Shown piece after piece: positions 15,294-22,274 of a stretch of DNA of 25,057 bases; the first letter of the stretch is position 1; each line of letters begins with the position of its first letter. The translations under genes and the position numbers were made by a program. The stretch is taken from positions 1-25,057 of the forward strand of contig USCC01000022.1 of assembly GCA_900553035.1 (NCBI GenBank), read 5' to 3'. Under the pieces are notes generated by a model that saw only the letters and a list, made by a program, of their open reading frames with translations, did no database searches and was not told the DNA's origin. The DNA is from an uncultured Rhodospirillaceae bacterium (GTDB lineage Bacteria > Pseudomonadota > Alphaproteobacteria > CAAGCB01 > CAG-977).

Positions 15294-15590
15294 ATGAGAA
15301 ACATTTTTATCATTTCGGCGTTTGCCCTTTTGATGTCGGCCTGTTCCTTTCAAAGAACGCCTTTCATGAATACCACGCAGATTCAGGATATAGATTTCAG
15401 CGATATCGGGTCGTATCGTGAAGGGCGGGACTGTGCGTACTGGATTCTGGGGCTGATCGGTCCGTTTGGTGATAATTCGCTGCCCGACGCGATCAGGGAC
15501 GCCAACATCACCAAAGTCAGCATTGTTGACTACAGCACGCATTATTATGTGCTGTACGGAAAGGAATGCCTCCGGGTTTACGGTAAATAA
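15294..15590 (+). CDS. TRL-like family lipoprotein
   Basis: A 98-residue secreted protein with a type II signal: a hydrophobic stretch ending in the lipobox LMSAC, so Cys17 would be lipidated. The C-terminal half has DCAYWILGLIGPFGDNSL and ITKVSIVDY...LYGKECLRVYG, matching the TRL-like family pattern of a conserved Cys, LG(L/I), GD, then ITK-x-x-VDY and YGK-x-C. Its two cysteines (residue 47 in RDCAYW and that of KECLRV) could form a disulfide. The family has no proven function. It starts behind a perfect GGAGGT site and appears to be monocistronic. Confidence 0.8.
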   Translation: MRNIFIISAFALLMSACSFQRTPFMNTTQIQDIDFSDIGSYREGRDCAYWILGLIGPFGDNSLPDAIRDANITKVSIVDYSTHYYVLYGKECLRVYGK

Positions 15591-15628
15591 CAAGCCGTTC
15601 CGCGGACGCCTTCCCGGGAAGGGGTGCC

Positions 15629-16753
15629 ATGATTTTTACCGGGCTGTTCGATTATGGAAGCGACGAGCTGGACGATGATATCGTGCGGTATCTGCAGACG
15701 CAGACGTATTCTCCTTCCTTTGCCCCTGCGGTCAGGGCTCTTCTGGAGGAAGACAGAGAGAGCCTCCGGGAAGCTTTTGAGCCGGCCTTTTTATTCGCGT
15801 CGGTGTATGCGGATGATTTCCGGCGGGGTGTCGTCTGGCGTGAAAATATTCCTGTACCGCGTGCCGATGCGCCGATGATTGATGTCCTGATTGAGGACGC
15901 TTTCCCCGCCGCGTTTCTGACGTCCGGTGAAAAAAAGGCGTATGCGGCGACGCTACGGCGGGCGGTCGTTGACAACACGCAGTTCGGTACGCTGGAAACA
16001 TTCGAGGCATCCTCCGGCGCTGTCCTGATGACGGCCGTCAACGGCTTCATGCGCAATCCGGCCAGTTCGGTGTATCTGATTCTTTGCCTGTGGTGTGCGG
16101 CGCTTCAGCGCCAGAACGGGATGGACAGAGAAACGGCAGACATGCATGCAAACGTTTTCGCCAATGTTTACCTGTACCTGAAGGCGGCCGAAACCGGATC
16201 GGAAGACGAAGAAGCGACCGCCGCAGCGTGGATTCTGGATAATTCGGCCGTTTTGGCGGCGGATTCCGGAGAAGCTCTGACCTTTTTTGATTATCCGGCG
16301 ACGCGGGAAGCGCTCCGGATTCTCCGTCGGGACGGGACGGCGGCTTTTTATTCTGCGGACGGCGGCCTTGATTTCGCTTTCCTGTATGATTTCGCCCTGT
16401 CTGTCCTGCGGTCTCATGGGATACAGCGCGAAGACGTTCAGTCTCTGGCGCGGGGGCTGCCTCCGGCACGACGGGAATTTGTCGCCCGGCAGAAACGGGA
16501 TGCGGAAAACCGGCTGTCCCGGCGGCCTTTCGATGAAAGGGAAATACTGGGCGATTTTATTTGCCGGGCGGTGGCCGAAAATGCCGGACATGCGTGTCTG
16601 GCAGATTTTGAAAGCCGTGCCCCGGAAATGACAGGCACGTGGCGGCGTTACCGGCAGGTATCACAGGTACGGGAAGCTCTGCGTCAGCGTGTCCGGGAAC
16701 GCATGATTGACGGAAAAATGAGGGGAAGAAATGAACGTACGCGCGGAGAGTGA
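15629..16753 (+). CDS. Hypothetical protein, 374 residues, function unknown
   Basis: I do not recognise this protein. It is acidic in its first half and basic at the C-terminus, mostly helical in composition, and has no signal peptide. The only hydrophobic stretch is short (VYLILCLWCAALQ, about 145-157). Cysteines are few and there are no evident metal or nucleotide motifs. The start at 15629 follows a purine-rich GGGAAGGGG site. Its last 23 bases overlap the start of the aldo/keto reductase gene, so the two genes are probably cotranslated, and it may act with that enzyme. It lies 38 bases after the lipoprotein gene. Confidence 0.75.
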   Translation: MIFTGLFDYGSDELDDDIVRYLQTQTYSPSFAPAVRALLEEDRESLREAFEPAFLFASVYADDFRRGVVWRENIPVPRADAPMIDVLIEDAFPAAFLTSGEKKAYAATLRRAVVDNTQFGTLETFEASSGAVLMTAVNGFMRNPASSVYLILCLWCAALQRQNGMDRETADMHANVFANVYLYLKAAETGSEDEEATAAAWILDNSAVLAADSGEALTFFDYPATREALRILRRDGTAAFYSADGGLDFAFLYDFALSVLRSHGIQREDVQSLARGLPPARREFVARQKRDAENRLSRRPFDEREILGDFICRAVAENAGHACLADFESRAPEMTGTWRRYRQVSQVREALRQRVRERMIDGKMRGRNERTRGE

Positions 16754-17624
16754 AGCCTTTTTCAGAATCGGTTTCGGGACATGGCGTCTGGGAGGCGGGA
16801 ACGAACCCGATCCGCAGAATGACGACGCCGGTGACATTGCCGCCGTGCGCCGCGCGGTTGATGCCGGAATCCGCCATATTGACACCGCCGAACTGTACGC
16901 GGACGGCAAAGCGGAAGAGCTGGTCGGGGAAGCTGTCCGACCGTACCGCCGCAACGGTCTGTTCATCGCTTCCAAAGTCCGCGATACAAAACTGCATTAT
17001 GACGATATTCTTGAAAACTGTGCCCGGAGTCTGGAACGGTTGGGGACGAACTATCTGGATCTGTATTACATTCATAAACCGAATCCGGATATTCCCGCCG
17101 AAGAAACCGCCCGTGCCTTCAATGTGCTTCTGAAGCAGGGGAAAATCCGTCATGTCGGCATTTCAAATGCGACGGTGGAAACGATGGAAAAATACGGCGC
17201 TTTTTTAGACCGTCCTCTGTTCGCCGCCCAGTGCCACTACAATCTGATCGTTCGGGAGCCGGCGCGCAAAGGTGTCCTGGAATACTGCCGCCGGAAGGGT
17301 ATCCGTTTTATTGCCTGGCGTCCGATACAGCTCCCTTCTGAAAAATTCGGCATTCACGCTCTGTATGAGCGGGGCGTCTATCCGATTCTGGATCAGACGG
17401 CGGATCGGTACGGCCTGACAAATGCCCAGGTCGCCGTGAAATGGCTGATTGCGCAGGAAAACGTCGGAACGATATTCAAAACGAAGAATCCCCGGCATCT
17501 GGCGGATATTCTGGCCGTACAGGATATCGATATTGCTCCGGAAGACCTGCATGCCCTGACAGACGGTTTCCCCCGACAGGAAGACGAAGGATTTACGACG
17601 ACAGGCCGTGCGCCGCTTATTTAA
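16731..17624 (+). CDS. Aldo/keto reductase
   Basis: A 297-residue (beta/alpha)8-barrel NADPH-dependent oxidoreductase. The complete catalytic tetrad is visible: Asp51 in HIDTAELY, Tyr56 in the same block, Lys82 in FIASKVRD and His115 in YYIHKP. GKIRHVGISNA and AQCHYNLIVRE are further signatures of the family (AKR5/AKR13-like). The substrate is unknown. The ATG at 16731 follows AGGGGAAGAA inside the preceding gene. Its 3' end overlaps the convergent rhodanese gene by 8 bases. Confidence 0.93.
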   Translation: MNVRAESEAFFRIGFGTWRLGGGNEPDPQNDDAGDIAAVRRAVDAGIRHIDTAELYADGKAEELVGEAVRPYRRNGLFIASKVRDTKLHYDDILENCARSLERLGTNYLDLYYIHKPNPDIPAEETARAFNVLLKQGKIRHVGISNATVETMEKYGAFLDRPLFAAQCHYNLIVREPARKGVLEYCRRKGIRFIAWRPIQLPSEKFGIHALYERGVYPILDQTADRYGLTNAQVAVKWLIAQENVGTIFKTKNPRHLADILAVQDIDIAPEDLHALTDGFPRQEDEGFTTTGRAPLI

Positions 17625-17967
17625 ACGAAGGGGTGCCGTCGATGTAATAGATTTCCGTCAGATCCGGCCGATTTTTGCGGACAAGGGCAAACGCGTCCCG
17701 GACTGACCGTCCGGTCTGGCAGTGCATCAGAACGGGGCGCCCGGCGGGTATTTCATCCATGCGCTTTTCCAGCTCTTTCAGCGGAAGGTTCAGAGCGCCG
17801 GTAATGTGAGCCTTTTCATAATATTCCGACGGACGGACATCGACAATGACAAGCGCCGGCGCCGTTTTCATGTAAGCTTCCGCCTGTTCGGGCGAAAGGG
17901 CATAAGGAGAACGGCATCCCGGAAGGATCGCCAGGAAAAGCAGAAGAATCGGAAGGAAACGGCGCAT
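17617..17967 (-). CDS. Rhodanese-domain lipoprotein
   Basis: A 116-residue protein with an N-terminal lipoprotein signal (MRRFLPILLLFLAILPGC, lipidation at Cys18) followed by a single rhodanese domain. VIVDVRPSEYYEKAHITGALNLP (40-62) and the active-site loop MHCQTGRSV with Cys83 are intact, so sulfur transfer or a thiol-related role in the periplasm is possible. The ATG lies 4 bases after the stop of the C_GCAxxG_C_C gene and uses its terminal AGAGGTG as a ribosome site, so the two are cotranslated. The 3' end overlaps the aldo/keto reductase end by 8 bases. The frame open further upstream was not used. Confidence 0.9.
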   Translation of the reverse strand: MRRFLPILLLFLAILPGCRSPYALSPEQAEAYMKTAPALVIVDVRPSEYYEKAHITGALNLPLKELEKRMDEIPAGRPVLMHCQTGRSVRDAFALVRKNRPDLTEIYYIDGTPSFK

Positions 17968-17971
17968 CCGA

Positions 17972-18394
17972 TTACACCTCTGTGTTTTCTTTTTCCAGCA
18001 GAAGCTTTTCAATCAGGCGGCAGGCGTCCTCAATGCATCCGTTGCAGGAACGCAACACGGGCTTCCCGTCCCATCCCTTCAGTTCGCGGCAAACCGTCGA
18101 GCCGTTCATATCCTGGAACGCCTTGGACAGCATGCGTACGGTTTTGTAGGTTTCCGCGCGCTTTCCCCTGTCGCCGGGGGCGCTTCCGGCCAGCATCCCG
18201 GCCAGAAGGAACATGGCTGTGACCGCTCCGCAGGTTTCCTGCATGCCGCCCATGCCCGTTCCGAACGCTTCGGCAACGCGATAGGCTGTTTCTTCGTCCA
18301 TGCCCGCCCGGTCGGCATAGGTGCACAAGACGGCCTGAGAACAGTTGTATCCCTTTTGCCGCCGTTCCAGAGCCTTTTCGATTCGGCTTTTCAT
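17972..18394 (-). CDS. C_GCAxxG_C_C family cysteine-rich protein
   Basis: A 140-residue protein with the pattern of the C_GCAxxG_C_C family: YNCSQAVL (Cys18), GTGMGGMQETCGAVTA (46-60, Cys55), then VCREL (Cys102) and SCNGCIEDAC (Cys117, 120, 125). Such proteins are thought to be redox or metal-associated but are uncharacterised, and often occur in anaerobes and gut bacteria. The start at 18394 was chosen for its strong GGAGGG site; an in-frame ATG at 18424 lies within the promoter -10 and would not be transcribed usefully. It heads a two-gene unit with the rhodanese lipoprotein, a link to thiol or sulfur chemistry (inference). Confidence 0.9.
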   Translation of the reverse strand: MKSRIEKALERRQKGYNCSQAVLCTYADRAGMDEETAYRVAEAFGTGMGGMQETCGAVTAMFLLAGMLAGSAPGDRGKRAETYKTVRMLSKAFQDMNGSTVCRELKGWDGKPVLRSCNGCIEDACRLIEKLLLEKENTEV

Positions 18395-18422
18395 TTTTCC
18401 CTCCGTTGAATTTCTTTTTCCC

Positions 18423-18451
18423 ATGGTCGTTCCGACACGGCGGATTGTCAA
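18423..18451 (-). promoter_or_regulatory. Promoter of the C_GCAxxG_C_C-rhodanese operon
   Basis: On the minus strand TTGACA (18446-18451), a 17-base spacer and GACCAT (18423-18428). The -35 is consensus; the -10 keeps the key A2 and T6. The leader before 18394 is about 22 bases. Confidence 0.5.
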
Positions 18452-18692
18452 GAGACGGCGGACGCAAAAGCGGATATCTTTCGGCGAGGCTTTCCCGGCC
18501 TCTTTCCGGCTTTTTCAAGATACCGGAGCCTTCGAGCGAATCTGTGCCGGGAAAAAGAGAATGAAGGGGACGCATTTTTATGTCTTTCATTTTTGCAAAA
18601 AGCTTTATCCTGAATCGTGAGGTTATCCATATAGTCAGCTATGCCCTGGGCTTTGACACGTGTAAAACGGAAAGAAAAATACGGAGGATGAA
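18452..18692. other. Noncoding region between two divergent genes
   Basis: No convincing gene was seen. A TTGACA at 18653-18658 lies just before the nitroreductase, but no matching -10 is found at a suitable distance. The nitroreductase ribosome site is at about 18683-18687. Confidence 0.5.
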
Positions 18693-19223
18693 ATGGATTT
18701 TTTCGATGTGATTGAAAAACGACGCAGCATACGCCAGTACACGGACGCGCCGGTCAGTCTGGATGATATGGTGCGCGTCGTGGAAGCGGGCCGTTTGGCT
18801 CCGTCCTGGAAAAACGGCCAGTGCTGGCGCTACATCGTTGTGAAGGACGCCGAAATCCGAGCCGAAATCGGAACGATTGTCAACAACAATCCGGATCCCA
18901 GCGCTTATGCAAATGCGCCCTACGTTCTGGTTCTGTGTGCCGACCCGGATCAGAGCGGCCATCACAACGGTCAGGATTATTACATGACCGACGTCGGCAT
19001 TGCCCTGGAACAGAGTATTCTGGCCGCGGCGGCGCTGGGGCTTGGCACATGCTGGATCGGCCTGTTTGACGAAGAACCGCTCAAGGAGATTCTGAACGTT
19101 CCCGAACATATCCGGATCGTCGCTCTGACGCCGCTGGGCGTTCCCGCGCAGGATCCGAAGCCGCGTCCGCGAAAGCCGACAAGCGAAATCGCCTTTTCAA
19201 ACCGGTGGGGCGATGCGTTCTGA
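18693..19223 (+). CDS. Nitroreductase-family FMN-dependent oxidoreductase
   Basis: A 176-residue protein of the small nitroreductase subgroup. The N-terminus (MDFFDVIEKRRSIRQYTD, with the FMN-phosphate-binding RRSIR) and LAPSWKNGQCWRYIVV match the family; DVGIALEQSILAAAALGLGTCWIGLFDE (101-128) is the conserved FMN-binding core, and LTPLGVPAQDPKPRPRK is the typical C-terminal portion. It would reduce a nitro or enone-like compound, or a flavin, with NAD(P)H. The ATG is preceded by CGGAGGATGAA, a strong ribosome site. It is followed by a perfect terminator hairpin. Confidence 0.92.
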   Translation: MDFFDVIEKRRSIRQYTDAPVSLDDMVRVVEAGRLAPSWKNGQCWRYIVVKDAEIRAEIGTIVNNNPDPSAYANAPYVLVLCADPDQSGHHNGQDYYMTDVGIALEQSILAAAALGLGTCWIGLFDEEPLKEILNVPEHIRIVALTPLGVPAQDPKPRPRKPTSEIAFSNRWGDAF

Positions 19224-19231
19224 AAAAACGG

Positions 19232-19266
19232 AAAAACGGCCGTCCTTTGACAGACGGCCGTTTTTT
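19232..19266. terminator. Bidirectional intrinsic terminator between nitroreductase and csoR
   Basis: A perfect 13-base stem, AAAAACGGCCGTC (19232-19244) and GACGGCCGTTTTT (19253-19265), with an 8-base loop (19245-19252). T-runs on both strands let it terminate the nitroreductase transcript and the minus-strand csoR transcript. It overlaps the csoR stop codon at 19265-19267. Confidence 0.92.
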
Positions 19267-19567
19267 ATCCTTCAAAGCGGTTGAATATTTCTTTGATCTC
19301 TTCGATTTTTTTCTGCCGCTGTTCTGGCGAATCGAAGGAATCCATGACACAGGACTGCAGATGGTCCTGAAGGATATTCGCTTCGACAGAGCGGAGCGCC
19401 GAACGGATTGCCCGCATCTGAGTCAGAATTTCGGGACAGTATCTGCGGTTTTCGATCATTTTCCGGACGCCTTCCAGCTGTCCCGCAATGCGGTTCAGGC
19501 GCGGAATTTCCTTTGTATGATCCGCGTAGGTTCCCGGAACGCATCCGCATGTTTCCTTTTCCGTCAC
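19265..19567 (-). CDS. csoR: CsoR-type copper-sensing repressor
   Basis: A 100-residue all-helical DNA-binding protein of the CsoR/RcnR/FrmR family. The diagnostic copper ligands are in place: Cys44 in RRYCPEIL, and His69 and Cys73 in QDHLQSCV, the Cys-His-Cys set that binds Cu(I) and releases DNA. The N-terminal IPRLNRIAGQLEGVRKMIE is typical of the family. It starts with GTG at 19567 behind GGAGGACACT, a strong ribosome site; the reading frame stays open upstream to 19798 through the metallothionein gene, but that part is an out-of-frame shadow. It follows the metallothionein gene by 55 bases and would repress it and itself through the operators at 19834-19876. Confidence 0.94.
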   Translation of the reverse strand: MTEKETCGCVPGTYADHTKEIPRLNRIAGQLEGVRKMIENRRYCPEILTQMRAIRSALRSVEANILQDHLQSCVMDSFDSPEQRQKKIEEIKEIFNRFEG

Positions 19568-19591
19568 AGTGTCCTCCTCTGTTTGATTAAA

Positions 19592-19618
19592 GGAAAGGGG
19601 AGGCGTTCCTCCCCTTCC
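19592..19618 (-). terminator. Hairpin between the metallothionein and csoR genes, possible attenuator
   Basis: On the transcribed strand GGGGAGG and CCTCCCC pair perfectly over seven bases around a four-base loop (19597-19614), extended by GGAA/TTTCC with one bulge. It is followed by TTTAAT only, so it is a partial terminator or an RNA-stabilising stem that would leave csoR less expressed than metallothionein (inference). Confidence 0.55.
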
Positions 19619-19622
19619 GGTG

Positions 19623-19811
19623 TTATTCACAGCCGCAGGAACGGCCGCAGGTGCATTCCATGCCCTGCTGACATCCGCAGGTGCAGTCCGGGCCGCACAT
19701 GCATGTGTGTTCCTTACCTTCGCGGCTTCCGGCGTCCTTTTTTGTTTCACAGGTGCAGGGCTTTCCTTCGCGGCATCCGCAGGTGCATTTCGGGTCATTA
19801 CATGTCGTCAT
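19623..19811 (-). CDS. Cysteine-rich metallothionein-like copper-binding protein
   Basis: A 62-residue protein with 15 cysteines (residues 4, 9, 11, 13, 19, 21, 37, 39, 43, 45, 47, 53, 55, 59, 61), mostly as C-x-C. It has two related halves: PKCTCGCREGKPCTC (7-21) and PDCTCGCQQGMECTC (41-55), a duplication. The low content of hydrophobic residues and the clustered thiols fit a metallothionein that binds several Cu(I) ions in the cytoplasm. The ATG at 19811 follows AAAGGAG at eight bases. It is the first gene of the copper operon under a CsoR-controlled promoter. It is not closely like the SmtA type I know; copper binding is inferred from context. Confidence 0.88.
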   Translation of the reverse strand: MTTCNDPKCTCGCREGKPCTCETKKDAGSREGKEHTCMCGPDCTCGCQQGMECTCGRSCGCE

Positions 19812-19833
19812 GTGTTGTTCTCCTTTCTTCTAA

Positions 19834-19852
19834 TATACCCCCTACTGGTATA
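19834..19852. promoter_or_regulatory. CsoR operator, downstream half (imperfect)
   Basis: TATACCCCCTACTGGTATA is a partial palindrome with TATACC/GGTATA ends, resembling a CsoR box. It lies just downstream of the -10 and covers the predicted transcription start near 19847. Its centre is 24 bases from that of the upstream box. Confidence 0.6.
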
Positions 19853-19853
19853 A

Positions 19854-19882
19854 TATATATACCCCTCCGGGGTATAATGCAA
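19854..19882 (-). promoter_or_regulatory. Promoter of the metallothionein-csoR operon
   Basis: On the minus strand TTGCAT (19877-19882), a 17-base spacer and TATATA (19854-19859). The spacer is filled by the palindromic operator, so bound CsoR would block RNA polymerase. Confidence 0.7.
19858..19876. promoter_or_regulatory. CsoR operator, perfect palindrome inside the promoter spacer
   Basis: TATACCCC-TCC-GGGGTATA has 8-base arms that match exactly and the central CCCC/GGGG run of known CsoR boxes. It coincides with the -35/-10 spacer of the operon promoter. Confidence 0.8.
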
Positions 19883-20010
19883 GGGGAAAATAAAAAAAAA
19901 TGAACGGACGCCGGAAAAATAATATCAATCACCGGGCCGGTTTGTTATATTTAAAAAAGAGGGTAGGAGGCCTTTTTGTAATAAAATGAAATAGTTAGAA
20001 GGGTATCGAG

Positions 20011-21840
20011 ATGAGCTTGGAAGTTTTTTTAGCTTTGGCCGGCATTTTGCTGTTGCTATGTGTTTTTGCCAATAAGATTTCCAGTAAATTCGGGATACCT
20101 TCGCTGTTGATTTTTCTGGCCGTCGGCATGCTGGCGGGAAGCGACGGGCTGGGCATCCAGTTTTACAGTGCGAAAATCAGCAATTACGGCGGTTCCGTGG
20201 CTCTGGCCTTCATTCTGTTTTCCGGCGGGCTTGAAACACAGTGGAAATCCGTCCGTCCGATCATTGCGCGGGGAAGCCTGCTGTCCACGCTGGGCGTGGC
20301 TCTGACAGCGCTGTTTCTGTTCTTTTTTGTGTACACTGTTTTCCGGCTGGATTTTTCGACGGCCCTGCTTTTAAGCGTGATTGTGTCCTCAACGGACGCG
20401 CCCGCCGTATTCAACATCCTGCGTTCCAACAATCTGTACCTGAACAACGACCGTCTGAAATCCATTCTGGAATTTGAATCGGGAAGCAACGATCCGATGG
20501 CCGTGATTCTGTCCATGGGGGCGATCACGATGCTGGCAACGCAGGAAATCAGCTTCAGCAAAATGACGGAAGTTTTCGTCATGCAGATGGGTGTCGGGCT
20601 GTTCTGCGGCATCTTTTTCGGGCGGGTGACGCTGTATATTCTGAAGAAATGGGCTTTTGTGTACCAGGGGCTGTATCCTGTCTTTGGTATCAGTGTTGTG
20701 TTCCTGACCTATAGCCTGACGCAACTGATGCAGGGGAACGGGTACCTGGCGCTTTACCTGTGCGGCATCATTCTGGGGAACGCGTCGTATCCGTACCGCA
20801 ACCCGTTCATTCAGTTCCAGGACGCGATGGCCTGGGTGATGCAGATCGGCATGTTCCTGACGCTGGGGCTTCTGGTAAATCCCAGAGAGCTTGGCGAAGT
20901 GTTCTGGATCAGCCTGGGCGCGTCGATCTGCCTGATGTTTTTTGCGCGGCCTCTGGCGGTGTTCATCTGTCTGGCCCGAAGCGAATTCACGCGCAGTGAC
21001 AAGCTGTTCATCAGCTGGGCCGGCCTGAAAGGGGCCGTGCCGATTATTCTGGCGACGTATCCTCTGATTGCGAACATTCCGGACGCGCGTTATCTGTTCA
21101 ACCTGATTTTCTTTCTGGTCATCATTTCGGTTTTGTTTCAGGGGCGGACGCTGGCGCCTTTTGCCCGGTTTCTGAAGCTCAGCCATGACGAACCGCGGGC
21201 TTCGGACATTCAGCAGGCGGGGAACGCGCCGGGGCTTCCGACCGGACAGCCGCACGACGAAGAAGAGGAAGCCGATGATTATAAAACGGTTTTCCAGTAT
21301 TTGGCCGAAGGGATCCGCTTTATTTCGGACGAATGGAACAAGTATAAGGAAGAGGAAACGGTGGCGGAACGTCAGCTTCCTTCTTTCCATAATTTTTTCA
21401 GATATCTGCGGCGGTCCTATCGTAAGAACGTCCGGACGCTGAGGGAGTATTGTCTGGCGGATGAAAAGAACGGCTCCCCCGCAGAGCGAACGGAAGCCGG
21501 CCTGCTTCCGCTGTCGGAAGAGACGACCGAGGAAGAGACCGCGGAGCCGGGAAAAGTGAAGCCCTCCGCCGTGAAAAAGGCGGAGAAACCGGACGCGCCG
21601 TCTGAGGAAAAGACGACGGCCGCCGGGAAAACGCAGACACCGGAACGGGAAGCGTCCTTGGGTGAAAAGAAGCCCGCTACCGGGAAAAAGGCGGAGAAAC
21701 AGGCAGAGGCACCCGCGGAGAAAAAGAAAGCCGCCGCGGAGAAAAAAGAGGAAAAGCCTTCCGCGCAAAAAGCTTCCGACAAAAGCGCGGAAGAAAACAA
21801 AAGCGCACCAACAGTGAAAAGGAAAAACGCCACGCTTTAA
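20011..21840 (+). CDS. CPA-family K+/H+ or Na+/H+ antiporter (CvrA/NhaP2-like) with a long Lys/Glu/Ala tail
   Basis: A 609-residue protein with about twelve membrane segments in residues 1-390. GMLAGSDGLG (39-48), SSTDAPAVFNILRSNNL (126-142) and the ion-site ESGSNDPMAVIL (156-167, with Asn160-Asp161) are the motifs of potassium/proton antiporters such as CvrA. Transport of K+ or Na+ against H+ would control cytoplasmic pH and ion levels. The cytoplasmic part contains a charged segment (about 391-480) and then a low-complexity tail (about 495-609) rich in Lys, Glu, Ala and Pro with KAEKP/EKK repeats; the usual regulatory TrkA_C domain was not recognised. A GAAGGG site precedes ATG 20011. A terminator follows the stop. 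Confidence 0.88.
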   Translation: MSLEVFLALAGILLLLCVFANKISSKFGIPSLLIFLAVGMLAGSDGLGIQFYSAKISNYGGSVALAFILFSGGLETQWKSVRPIIARGSLLSTLGVALTALFLFFFVYTVFRLDFSTALLLSVIVSSTDAPAVFNILRSNNLYLNNDRLKSILEFESGSNDPMAVILSMGAITMLATQEISFSKMTEVFVMQMGVGLFCGIFFGRVTLYILKKWAFVYQGLYPVFGISVVFLTYSLTQLMQGNGYLALYLCGIILGNASYPYRNPFIQFQDAMAWVMQIGMFLTLGLLVNPRELGEVFWISLGASICLMFFARPLAVFICLARSEFTRSDKLFISWAGLKGAVPIILATYPLIANIPDARYLFNLIFFLVIISVLFQGRTLAPFARFLKLSHDEPRASDIQQAGNAPGLPTGQPHDEEEEADDYKTVFQYLAEGIRFISDEWNKYKEEETVAERQLPSFHNFFRYLRRSYRKNVRTLREYCLADEKNGSPAERTEAGLLPLSEETTEEETAEPGKVKPSAVKKAEKPDAPSEEKTTAAGKTQTPEREASLGEKKPATGKKAEKQAEAPAEKKKAAAEKKEEKPSAQKASDKSAEENKSAPTVKRKNATL

Positions 21841-21846
21841 AGAAAG

Positions 21847-21868
21847 AGCCTCCGGACGGGGGCTTTTT
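21847..21868 (+). terminator. Intrinsic terminator of the antiporter gene
   Basis: AGCCTCC (21847-21853) and GGGGGCT (21858-21864) form a stem with one T-G pair and a four-base loop, followed by TTTT. It starts seven bases after the stop codon. Confidence 0.85.
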
Positions 21869-22274
21869 CTTTGCATGGAAATTTTTACCGATGAAACAGG
21901 CGGGATATCTTCCGCTCAAAAGGGAAGGCGGCTGAAAAGCCCGCTTCCGTAAGAAAGTTTTCCTTCGATATGGGATTGCTTTGAAAAAGCAGGCGAAACA
22001 TTACGGATCGCCGGTAAAAAATGCATCGGAAACAGAGGCGTTTGAGAGCTGCTGAAAACGCGGGGCGGAGATCTTTTCGGAAAAGAGCCGCTTTCTGATT
22101 TCATCCGCTCTTTTCCGGGAAAGGCGATCGGTATAAAGGCAGATGGACACGAAGAACGCCGGAAAGCCGTTAAAAAACAGGACGGAAATATTTCCTCCCC
22201 GTCACCCGGTGAAAATTCCGGCCGTCATTTTTCTTTTTAAACGGAAAATCCGCTCTGCCGCCCGGTTTGAAAGC
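21869..22274. other. Gene-poor region with an 11-base inverted repeat
   Basis: No convincing gene was found in these 406 bases between the antiporter terminator and the 3' end of ctrA; a 62-codon minus-strand frame at 21916-22104 shows no recognisable feature. CGGAAAAGAGC (22078-22088) pairs perfectly with GCTCTTTTCCG (22107-22117) around an 18-base loop. No T-run follows on either strand, so it is not a classic terminator; it may be an RNA structure or a protein site. Confidence 0.4.

Noticed and set aside
15108..15593. Extension of the metallopeptidase frame toward 15593
   Set aside because: It runs opposite the TRL-like lipoprotein and through two promoters; ATG 15107 fits the predicted transcript start.
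18448..18630. 60-codon minus-strand frame between the C_GCAxxG_C_C and nitroreductase genes
   Set aside because: No ribosome site, no conserved features, and it covers the promoter at 18423-18451 in part.
18653..18658. TTGACA before the nitroreductase as a promoter
   Set aside because: No -10-like element at 16-18 bases, and the start would fall on the ribosome site.
19568..19798. Upstream extension of the csoR frame
   Set aside because: It reads the metallothionein gene in another frame; the GTG at 19567 has a strong ribosome site and gives the normal CsoR length.
20389..21876. 495-codon minus-strand frame
   Set aside because: Antisense shadow of the antiporter gene; arginine- and phenylalanine-rich with no domain.
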